Source: Nemophila menziesii (lineage: Eukaryota; Streptophyta; Magnoliopsida; Boraginales; Hydrophyllaceae). From it: a stretch of 64,000 bases of DNA. Below are positions 56,311 to 64,000 of this stretch, piece by piece; the first letter of the stretch is position 1; each line of letters starts with the position of its first letter. The notes under the pieces were generated by a model. It ran no database searches. It was not told the origin of the DNA and was given only the letters and a program-made list of their open reading frames with translations. Location of the stretch: NCBI GenBank assembly GCA_029959085.1, contig JARWIR010000011.1:12711840-12775839 (forward strand). The letters run 5' to 3'. The position numbers and the translations under genes are program-made.

Positions 56311-57374
56311 CAACAATATATATAAAAGAATAAGTAAATATATTTAAAGGCAATGGAAAAAAGGAGGTAACTCTTTAACCCTAATAGCTTAGGACATATT
56401 CTCCAATTTAACTCTCCTTACAGTGCAAGTAAAAAAGTAATCCATGAATAAAAGGTTCTACAATAGAAAAAATAATGAAAATTTTTAAATTCAAATAAAT
56501 TTTATATTCTTTGTTACTAAATATCATTAATGTTGAGACGACTACTTTAACAAAAGTATATATATCTTTTTTTAAAAATGTAACAATTTACCTTTTCTTA
56601 ATGAAATTATTTACTTGACAAACAAATCCTATTTCTTTCTTGACTAACTTATTTGTAATAAAAGGTAATTTCTACTTGAACATATCATAGAGGACTTTAG
56701 CAATATAAAAATGTTTTGATAATTTAGCTAACCACTAGATTAATAAAAAATAATAACAACTTATACATAAAGTAAAATATACGCATTGATTTATTATTGT
56801 TTATAAAATGGAAACTAAAAACTCATTGTATCAAACTAAAAAAATCAATTAAACTTTGAACTAAACTAATTTTATTATCTCGCATCCGAAGTCCCTTAAA
56901 ACATATCAAAATCTTAAGACTAATTGCTACTTTTGAAACACTTTATTGTTAGCTTGATCACCTGTATATGTATCAATGGTGCAATCTTCTGTACATGACC
57001 CAACAATTTCTAGAATTTCAAACTTAATAGTTCGAATGTTCTACACATATAATCAACCAAAACAACTATAATCTATAAACACCCACAATCACAATAAAAT
57101 TTAATATCTTTAAAAAATATCACAATATTCTAATTAACTACTTAATTAACATAAACAACATTAACCCATTAAGACAAATTTAGCAAAAACTTAAAAAATA
57201 AAAAATTAATTCACTACTCGATTAATTATTTACTTTTTTGTATCATCAATTTTAACAGTCACAAGTCCTACATTTATCAAATCAACTTCACCTTCCTCCA
57301 AATCGCTATCTCCCTCATCATCCACATCAATTACAGCATTTACATCATCACAAATATACTAGCCAATTCTAGAC
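56311..57374. other. AT-rich DNA, almost no signal
   Basis: No recognisable protein or RNA gene is present. On the minus strand, 57230-57358 gives 42 open codons with an acidic run (DVDDEGDSDLEEGEVDL) ending in TAA. It might be the tail of a transposase or other gene cut by the LTR-like sequence that starts at about 57375. I cannot assign it. Confidence 0.35.
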
Positions 57375-58059
57375 TGTGATAAAAATCAACATTAAGAAGA
57401 GAAATGAACACTGCAAGTATACAGGTCGCCCAAGTAATAAATAAATAAAATGAGATAAATTGTCTCCACGGGGATTGTGCGGTGAAACAGATGTGTTAAA
57501 CGATAGGTAAAATTAGTTGTGATGCAATGTAAATAAAAAAAAGATGATAATGATGGTTTGGTTTTTGTTTATGAAAATACTAAATGCAAGAAATTAAATT
57601 AACAACGATTAAATAACAAGAAAATAAAGTAAAGTCTAAAGGGTAACACAAATATGAGAAAAAAAAAGACCAAAAAAATCAAAAGCACACATAACACCAA
57701 AAACACACAATCCTCTCCCTTCTCTCCTCTTTCTATCTCTAGGGTTTAAAGTTTTGGTCAAAGTTTGACCAAGCTTTGACCCCCATTGACCAAAGTTGAC
57801 CCCCACCATCACCGATGACTCTCCGATGCTATGGTTGGAGTTTGACCTGCGATTGACTGGAGGTTGACCTCAGTTTGACCGGAGTTGGAAATTTCATATC
57901 ATATATTTTAATTTTTTTGTTTTAATTTCTTTTGGTTTTATTGATTTGGAGTTTTGGAAATTAATTCAAAGTGGAGATAGTGGAAATCTGATTAGGACGT
58001 GAATTGTTGGCTGAGTGAAGGTGAAGAGGGTGAGTGAAGTGTACGCTCTGTGTGGATAG
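57375..58059 (-). repeat. LTR-like fragment of another gypsy element, minus strand
   Basis: From about 57375 the plus strand reads TGTGATAAA, then CACTGCAAGTATACAGGTCG and CCCAAGTAATA, then GTCTCCACGGGGA. Reversed, this is the typical U5 end of plant gypsy LTRs (compare ACTGCAAGTGTACAATTGTC at 48543). A T/C-rich leader and a W-box cluster (57754-57881) follow. The other boundary is hidden by the solo copia LTR inserted at 58060. Confidence 0.5.
57754..57881. promoter_or_regulatory. Cluster of W-box cores (TTGACC/T)
   Basis: Eight TTGACC or TTGACT cores on the plus strand and one GGTCAA lie within about 130 bp. W-boxes bind WRKY factors in stress-induced promoters. The position, inside an LTR-like fragment, would suit a stress-responsive U3, but that is an inference from sequence alone. 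Confidence 0.5.
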
Positions 58060-58593
58060 TGAAAGTCCTAGAGGGGGGGGTGAATAGGATTACTAATAAG
58101 ATTAATGCCTAATTAAAAGATCTTTTGGACAATAATAAGTTTAAGAGAAAACTTCTAAGTGAACTAATATATCAAACACTTATGGGATCATGCAAAGGAT
58201 AAGTTAGAGGTTCGATATATAAGTTAAACAAGTAAATCGATTATCTATTCTCTTACTAACTTAGAAGACCAAAGTTTGATTAGCTAGGTAAACATAATCA
58301 CGATATTCATATTAGTAAGCATATAATCAAACTAAATAATCATGAACTAGATAATCCTAAAAGACAATATTATCAAACTATTCATATAAGCATTTTATCA
58401 AGCATATAGAGTGCGGAAAGTAAATAGTGTAGGGATAGAAAGATACACACGATTTATAGTGGTTCGGTTTCCCTACATCCACTACCCAAGGAAGCCTCCT
58501 TAGGATTTCAAGCTTTTCACTAAGCTCCCGTGTCTCTCTTAACCGGGTCGAGAACACAATAACCCTTACAACCTCTTCGATAACACGAAGGAC

Positions 58594-58695
58594 AAACACT
58601 TGTGCTATCGCAACACAAGGACACCGAGTATACTCCCGATACTCAAACACTTGTGCTATCTCAACACAAGGACACCGAGTATACTATCGATACTC
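58594..58695 (-). repeat. 51-bp tandem duplication in the solo copia LTR
   Basis: Two copies (58594-58644 and 58645-58695) differ at only a few positions. Each contains CACTTGTGCTATC and ACACAAGGACACCGAG. The copia LTR at 825 has a single, diverged version near 1590. Confidence 0.85.
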
Positions 58696-59129
58696 AAATT
58701 CTCTCTTAATCTATCTATTACAAGAACAAGACTTAAGAGGATAAATACAAAGTGTTTAAAGGGTGAAACAACTTTGCTAATGAACTCCTAAAGAGATGAT
58801 ATAACTATTAGCTTAATACTTCTCTTGAGTAGATATAACACTTAAGCATGAAAGACTCCTCTTGAGTAGATAGAACTTTGTGGCTTATTGGATTAACTCC
58901 TTAATTGAGTAGATAAGACTTTTTAAGCTCTTGACACCTTCTTGGATGATAACAATTAAGCCCCTTAGTGTATATGGGTTGAAGGTGTAGTTGTAGCCTT
59001 GAAAGACCTTCAATTTATAGCTGCAAAATGCTCCCAACGGTCATAAGACTTGTCTCCAACGGATATATTAATATCCCCAACGGATCTATTCCTTTTGTCT
59101 TCATTTTGCTGCAGGAAACCCTAATCTGC

Positions 59130-59205
59130 GGTGCACCGCGGGGTTGGTGAGGTGCACCGCGAGGTTGGTGAGGTACACCGCGGGGTTGGTGAGGTGCACC
59201 GCGCC
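59130..59205 (-). repeat. 21-bp tandem array of GGTGCACCGCG units in the solo copia LTR
   Basis: Units start at 59130, 59151, 59172 and 59193 (the last partial), each with the near-palindrome GGTGCACCGC or GGTACACCGC. A further pair of GCGGTGTACCG lies at about 59274 and 59294. The 20-21 bp spacing equals that of the pairs in the copia LTR at 987-1217. Confidence 0.88.
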
Positions 59206-59645
59206 AAGCTTGCTAAATTCACTTGCTCTCTGACGGGCTAGCCCCCTGGTCCGTGCCCTGGTCCGCACATCTGCGGTGTACCGTGCCCATGGTGCGGTGT
59301 ACCGCACCAAAGGTCTAAAACACCTTTTAATGAGTATATCTTTCACTACGATGCTCGGATCAGAAAACCTTCTTCACGAGAATTGTTGGAAACATCATTC
59401 TAAGAAACTTTGTAGTTGATCACTAAAGCTAATTCTCAATGTACACAAAGATAAGGTTAAAAGTATTTGTATGAGAATTAGTTTCATAAGATATAACAAT
59501 AAAGCTTTGATCTAAATGATAAAGATGTGCTTTTTGATGAATTAGAGTGCAAGATAGAATATGTATAACAAGAGTAATTAGCACACTAAACACAAGAGGA
59601 TTTGTCACATTAAAACAACTTATTAAGGGAGGCTATATGCCAACA

Positions 59646-59914
59646 GATAGGCAGTGGGTTAAATATGAAAAATTAAAATTCCGGTTTAGTGGGAAAAAGT
59701 AGATAAGTAAATCACGGTTTAGTGGATAGGCTTGATTGTGCAATTATTACGAATCAGTATTAAAGTTTGTGTTAGAATCAGCAAAAAATTCCGTGAAAAA
59801 TCAACACAGATTTCTGAGCTGCAATATATGAATAGCTTTCAAAAATTAGTGATTTCTAGCTGGTTTCTTCACCAAATTTAGTCATTCTTTTTTTGCTGAG
59901 CTCCTTTCTTCAAG
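59646..59914 (+). other. Target duplication and probable LINE leader
   Basis: GATAG (59646-59650) is the right target duplication of the solo LTR. The following 264 bp are AT-rich and end with TTCTTTTTTTGCTGAGCTCC before the LINE ORF1 start. I see no further feature, and the LINE 5' end is not defined. Confidence 0.4.
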
Positions 59915-61624
59915 ATGAATCAAATGGCGCCTAGAAAGAAAGCTGGCAAAAAAGGAAATAAGAACGGTGCTGAAACAAACGAGCCTGGAGGGGAGCTAAT
60001 GCCTTTACAAGGTAAATATATACCTGCTACTCCTGTTATTCAAGTTAGTAACAATTTTTCTGCTGCAAAACGAGTAAATCTGATGAGTAAAAGTGTTGAA
60101 GAGGGTGTAGAGTATGATTCAAGTAGGAAGGATAGCATTTTAAGTAATGAGGACAACATGTTTGATGAAAGGTCTAAAAGAGGAAAAGAAACTGAAACTG
60201 AGAATTTAACCTTACTTAGCTCCAGTGAAAGCATCCAAGCTACTCAAATCATTGAGTGTACAATGGTTGAGGAGATGAACGGCCAAGATGGGGCCGTAAT
60301 TGAGTGTGAGGCTCCTAATCCTCTCGAGAATAGCTTGAATGTGAGTCACAAGGAGGATTACTCCACTTTAGGTGCAGGAAATGGGATAATTTCTCCACCT
60401 AGTGAAAATACCCTCTTGGGAGTAGCACAAGGTCAAAGTGTGGAGGAGGAGGATGAATCCGAGGTAGAAATTATTGAGGAAAACAATGGGAAGCAAGGTA
60501 AATGGACAGAATTATTCAAGAAAAGTGATCAAGAGTTGAAGCTCAAATACTTTGCTCCTAGTCAAGTAGAAGATGAGCTCATGGACAAACCACCTAGAGA
60601 TATAGTAAAGAGAGGAGCTGAGGAGTGGGATAATTGCTTAGTTGGACAAATTTTTGAAGAAGCTCTTGAATATCACATGGTTAGAAGTATGTTTAATGCT
60701 CAATGGGGAAATTGTGGTCAAGTTGAAATAAAGTCTACGGATATGGAAGTTTTTCTATGCAAATTCAAAGGTGAGCAAGAATACAACAACATATTAGAGC
60801 AAGTTTGGCATGTCAATGGTAGAATTATGATCTTGAGAAAGTGGGAACCAAACATGAAATTTGATAAGCTTGACTTGACTAAGGTTCCATTATGGGTAAA
60901 ATTGAGAAAGGTACCATTACACTTGTGGAATAATGATGGGTTAAGCTACATTAGTAGTGCTTTAGGTATTCCACTCCAAATGGACCCAATCACTAAGACA
61001 AAAAATAGGCTAAGCTTTGCTAGAGTATGTGTTGAAGTAGATATGACAAAGGAGCTTGTTAAAAGGGTGAAGGTTGATCTAGAGGAGGATGGGATTCATG
61101 TGGTGGAGGCTTACTATGAGTGGTTACCTCCAAGATGCTCTAATTGTAAGGTTTTGGGGCATAAGGAAACTAATTGTAGCCAAGGAAGAAAAGAACCTAT
61201 CAAGGAGAGACCTAAACCAAACAAAACCTATAACCAACCTAAACCAAACCTAGTAAACCACCAGCCTAAACCAAACCAAGCTAATCACCAACCAAACCAA
61301 TACAAAGTTCAAAAGAGGGTTGAAGAATGGAGGGTAGTGCAAAGAAACCAAAAGGAGAAGAAGGATGATGAAGTTCAGATTCCTAACACCAAAAACACAA
61401 ATACACCTCCACCTCAAAATTTGGGAAGTAGTAGTGCAAAGGGGAAAGAAAAAACACCTAGCACACCTAGAGAAGGTGCTTACAATTCTAATATTCTCGT
61501 AGGGGAGTTAAGTAACTCATTTTGTGCTTTAAATATTGCTAATGAAAACCTTGAAGAGGCTTTGAATAGGTTTGTGGGAAGTACCCATAGTGAAGGAGAA
61601 CCTCCCGATTTAAATGATAATTAG
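59915..61624 (+). CDS. LINE ORF1 (DUF4283 and zf-CCHC), open
   Basis: It has 569 codons without interruption. ATG 59915 is followed at 59924 by a second in-frame ATG (MAPRKKAGKKGN). The N-terminal 180 residues are hydrophilic. Residues about 195-370 fit DUF4283 (WDNCLVGQIFEEALEY, VPLWVKLRKVPLHLWNNDGL). A CCHC knuckle, CSNCKVLGHKETNC, lies at about 408-421. After it come PKPN repeats and a polar tail. The protein should bind LINE RNA and form the ribonucleoprotein. The intact ORF1 contrasts with the damaged ORF2. The last 11 bases overlap the ORF2 start (ATG 61614). Confidence 0.85.
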   Translation: MNQMAPRKKAGKKGNKNGAETNEPGGELMPLQGKYIPATPVIQVSNNFSAAKRVNLMSKSVEEGVEYDSSRKDSILSNEDNMFDERSKRGKETETENLTLLSSSESIQATQIIECTMVEEMNGQDGAVIECEAPNPLENSLNVSHKEDYSTLGAGNGIISPPSENTLLGVAQGQSVEEEDESEVEIIEENNGKQGKWTELFKKSDQELKLKYFAPSQVEDELMDKPPRDIVKRGAEEWDNCLVGQIFEEALEYHMVRSMFNAQWGNCGQVEIKSTDMEVFLCKFKGEQEYNNILEQVWHVNGRIMILRKWEPNMKFDKLDLTKVPLWVKLRKVPLHLWNNDGLSYISSALGIPLQMDPITKTKNRLSFARVCVEVDMTKELVKRVKVDLEEDGIHVVEAYYEWLPPRCSNCKVLGHKETNCSQGRKEPIKERPKPNKTYNQPKPNLVNHQPKPNQANHQPNQYKVQKRVEEWRVVQRNQKEKKDDEVQIPNTKNTNTPPPQNLGSSSAKGKEKTPSTPREGAYNSNILVGELSNSFCALNIANENLEEALNRFVGSTHSEGEPPDLNDN

Positions 61625-63342
61625 CTCTTGGAATGTGAGATGTTTGAATCTAAGCCTCAAATAAAAAGAAGTTATTCATGTTATACAAGATAAAAAAGTT
61701 GATCTAGTTGGTTTATTGGAGACTAAAATGACTTTACAAAGCTACAATAAGTTTCACAACACTTATTTGAGTAATTGGGGTACTATAACTAATCATGATA
61801 AAGATGATAGAAGAAGAATATGAATAAAGTGGAATAAGAATGTTTTGGATGTTAGGTGTCTTGATTCAACTAGCCAAGCCATAATCCTTGAGGTACATGA
61901 TATATATAATAAGAAAACATTTAATTGTGTGATGGTATATGCTGAAAATTATGATGATAAGAGGGTAATTTTATGGGAAACACTTTGTGAATGGATGGTT
62001 GATATAATGGGGATTATCCATGTATTTGGTGTGGGGACTTTAATGAAATTACTAAAGTTGAGGAAAGGATGGGTTGTACTAGCCTTCATAAGAGCTCTCA
62101 TGAATTTGTGGAATGTATTAATGATAATGGGATGGTGGAACATCCTAGCCAAGGGTGTTATTACACTTGGACTAATAGAAGAATGGAAGGGTTTGTATCT
62201 AGTAAAATTGACAAAATTTCCATAAATGATGCTTGGTTCACTTGGTTCAAGTCTCTTTTGATGATAGAATCTCCTGGAATTTCAAATCACTCTATTCTTA
62301 TTCTTAAAATTCAGGGGAGTTCAAACACTAAACCTTCAACTTTTAAATTTTTTAATGTTTGGATTGACCATGATGAATTTCTGCCTTTGATTGAAAAGGT
62401 GTGGAAAGTAGAGGTCAAAGGAAGTATGATGTATAAAGTGGTGAATAAATTGAAGGATGTAAAGAAAGCTCTCAAGATTTTCAATAGGATATACTTTCAT
62501 CACTCAACACAAGAAATAATGAAGCTTAAAGAGGAGCTTGAGAAGGTACAAGTTATGCTTATGAATGGTGATCAATCTATGCTTACTATTGAGAAGGAGC
62601 ATAGGGACAAACTTATGCATCTTCTTAATAGTAAAGAGGATATTCTAAAGTGAAAATATGGAATTACTTGGGCTCAAAAGGGTGATTGTAGTACTACCCT
62701 TTATCATAAGAGCATCAAGGCTAGAATCACTCAAAACCGAGTTGCCTCTATTGTGACTGAAAATGGTGATATTGTTGTTGAAGATGAGGCTATTCATGGT
62801 GAATTTATCAAGTACTACACTAGTTTAATTGGTACTAAAAATGCTTATGAAGAAAGTGTTAGCTCTAGTTGTTTAAATAAGCTTGTTGATAGAGCTATTA
62901 CTAATGAAGAAGCAAAAGAAATGGTGAAAGACATTACTAGTAAGGAGATTAAAGAAGCTATTTTATCTATTGATATCTCAAAGGCTCCTGGCCCAGATGG
63001 GTTTAATAGTGCTTTCTTCAAAGCTACTTGGAATATTATTAGGGAGGATGTTTGTAATGCTAGAAAGGAAACTTTTAAGAATAGACAAATTTTGAAGCAA
63101 ATCACTGCTACTAATCTTGTTCTTATTCCCAAGGTTAAAACCCCCACTTCAGTGAAGAGTTTTAGCCCCATTTCTTGTTGTAATATCCTCTATAAAGCTA
63201 TATCTAAAATCATTGCTAATAGGATGAAGAAGAGCCTTAAGGAGCTTATATCTAAAAATCAAGCTGCTTTTGTGGGACGAAGAAGTATTTCGGATAATAT
63301 ATTGGTTGCTCAAAGTGTTGTGGCAGGTTATGATAAAACTCA
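61614..63342 (+). pseudogene. LINE ORF2: endonuclease and N-terminal RT (broken, truncated)
   Basis: It starts MIISSWNVRCLN, the APE endonuclease start. A TAA follows 16 codons in, and there are a further stop at about 61821 and a frameshift near 62010, just before CGDFNEITKVEERMG. The catalytic SDH motif reads SNH (GISNHSILIL). The linker has a stop near 62651. RT begins with SKAPGPDGFNSAFFK, NLVLIPKVKTP and NQAAFVGRRSISDNILVAQ, then the sequence ends. It has no YADD/FADD catalytic centre, so no activity is possible. Confidence 0.88.
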
Positions 63343-63371
63343 AACAACCAAACCCAACGAAGATCGAGTCT

Positions 63372-63620
63372 CTACACCACATGATCACCACGAGACTCCT
63401 CACTTGCACTTGAGGCTCCACCAATGTTGATACCTTTCTTGCGGCTGCGAAACTTTGGAGCAACGGAGGTGGTGGTGGTGGTGGTAATTAGGGTGGCAAA
63501 ATCAGAAGCGGAAGCAGAAGTTTGTTCTTTTTTTCCAAGCATGGCTGTGTTATTGTGTAGCCACACTTTCAACACAGTTTTATCGACGCCGACATCATTG
63601 CAAAGGGCTTCAATCTCTTC
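63372..63620 (-). pseudogene. ZF-HD (ZHD) homeodomain gene fragment, C-terminal part
   Basis: The minus-strand reading starts right after an in-frame TAA (63621-63623). It gives EIEALCNDVGVDKTVLKVWL followed by HNNTAMLGKK. This matches helices 2-3 and the end of the plant ZF-HD homeodomain (CxxVGVxxxVLKVWMHNNK..LGKK). A Ser/Thr-rich tail with six Thr codons in a row (GGT repeats near 63468-63485) follows, up to TAG at 63372-63374. The zinc finger and helix 1 are missing. It is either a captured fragment or the last exon of a gene cut by rearrangement. It abuts the truncated LINE. Confidence 0.65.
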
Positions 63621-63623
63621 TTA

Positions 63624-64000
63624 GTTTCGTATCATGAAGTATATTACTTGTGAATCATGAAGTACAACATAAATGTATGTTATTCCAAATTTAGCTAATA
63701 TACTTGCATGTATGGTATATTTGTAATGTTAATCTTAATGTATAACATGGATATCTTTTGCTATTTCACATAACACAGGGACCCATTTTTCAATTAACAA
63801 AAAAATAAAGTATAGAGAATAACTAAGTCATATATACAAAAGAAATAAATCTCTCTCATTCAATACAACCCGACCATATTAAAAAAATAGTATTAAAAAA
63901 TAGTATTAAAAAAATAGTAACTAATTAAACAGGTGGAATCAGCATTGAAAAAGTAAACTTTGTCATTGAATACATTATTACACAAAAAAATATATATATA
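63624..64000. other. AT-rich end of the window
   Basis: There is no gene. Three near-identical copies of TATTAAAAAAATAG lie at 63877-63917. The window ends in a TA repeat. Confidence 0.5.

Larger units (their letters stand above)
58060..59645 (-). repeat. Solo copia LTR (1586 bp)
   Basis: GATAG flanks it on both sides (58055-58059 and 59646-59650). On the minus strand it starts TGTTGGCATATAG and ends CTAGGACTTTCA. It shares its 3' third with the copia LTR at 825-1972. A minus-strand TATA-like TATAAATT is at 59012-59019. It contains a 51-bp duplication (58594-58695) and a 21-bp tandem array (59130-59205). ORFs 58378-58650 and 59101-59346 lie within these repeats and are not genes. Confidence 0.92.
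59915..63342 (+). mobile_element. Second L1-type LINE, 3' truncated
   Basis: An intact ORF1 overlaps a decayed ORF2 that stops in the middle of RT, after the SISDNILVAQ motif, at about 63342. The sequence then switches to a ZF-HD gene fragment. The RT palm, zinc and RNase H domains and the A-tail are missing. L1 copies are normally truncated at the 5' end, so this loss is a later deletion or rearrangement. Confidence 0.85.

Overview
The window is eukaryotic plant nuclear DNA, most likely a pericentromeric or other heterochromatic block of a eudicot. Nearly all of it is made of nested transposable elements. The base composition is AT-rich. The LTR retrotransposons carry a primer-binding site matching plant tRNA-Asp and an Athila-type gene order. 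I see no intact single-copy host gene, no rRNA or tRNA gene and no CRISPR array. I cannot name the species.

Layout. (1) 1-1972 is the 3' end of a Ty1/copia element (RNase H, polypurine tracts, 3' LTR) inserted into Athila-like gypsy element B. (2) B runs from 1973 to about 22190, with fragments of RT, RNase H, integrase, a short third ORF and a truncated 3' LTR. It is split by a solo LTR (2919-4421, target duplication GCAAG) and by a complete Athila-like element A (4715-17498, duplication AATAG). A has gag, protease, RT, RNase H and integrase, all broken by stops and frameshifts, plus an open 443-codon third ORF. (3) 22191-23767 has no recognisable gene. (4) 23768-25084 is a long-inverted-repeat, MULE-like element carrying a zf-GRF gene fragment. 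The DNA to its right (to about 26077, resuming at 41713) is repeated at 52334-56310 as a diverged segmental duplication. (5) 26078-41712 is a full-length but decayed L1-type LINE with 15-bp target duplications. It is split by Athila-like element C (27833-36787, minus strand, duplication GAGTA), which keeps gag-protease but has lost RT, RNase H and integrase. (6) 41844-44289 is the 5' part of a CACTA transposon. It is cut by 44290-52333, a minus-strand LARD-like element D joined in tandem through a shared LTR to part of a second copy, followed by a 5'-truncated plus-strand LTR. (7) 52334-56310 is the second copy of the duplicated segment, with a solo LTR (52996-54588) and an NF-YB histone-fold fragment. 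(8) 57375-58059 is an LTR-like fragment with a W-box cluster, followed by a minus-strand solo copia LTR (58060-59645, duplication GATAG). (9) 59915-63342 is a second L1 LINE, truncated inside RT, followed by the C-terminal fragment of a ZF-HD homeodomain gene.

The most unusual signal is a non-coding architecture shared by unrelated retrotransposons. Short GC-rich palindromes come in pairs 20-23 bp apart, and the pairs recur about every 90-140 bp. Elements A and C (cores CCGGGTACCCGG and CCGGGAACCCGG or its complement), B (CCGGCTAGCCGG, CCGGCATGCCGG, CCGGTATACCGG) and the copia LTRs (GCGGTGCACCGC-like) all have it, each with its own core. The Athila-like elements also share five dispersed polypurine-tract-like copies of GAGTTTGGGGT, a conserved 8-bp stem with a GGGA loop after ORF3, a self-complementary LTR start and a repeated CCTGACGGG motif inside the LTR. 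The coding parts are mostly dead, while these non-coding modules are well preserved.
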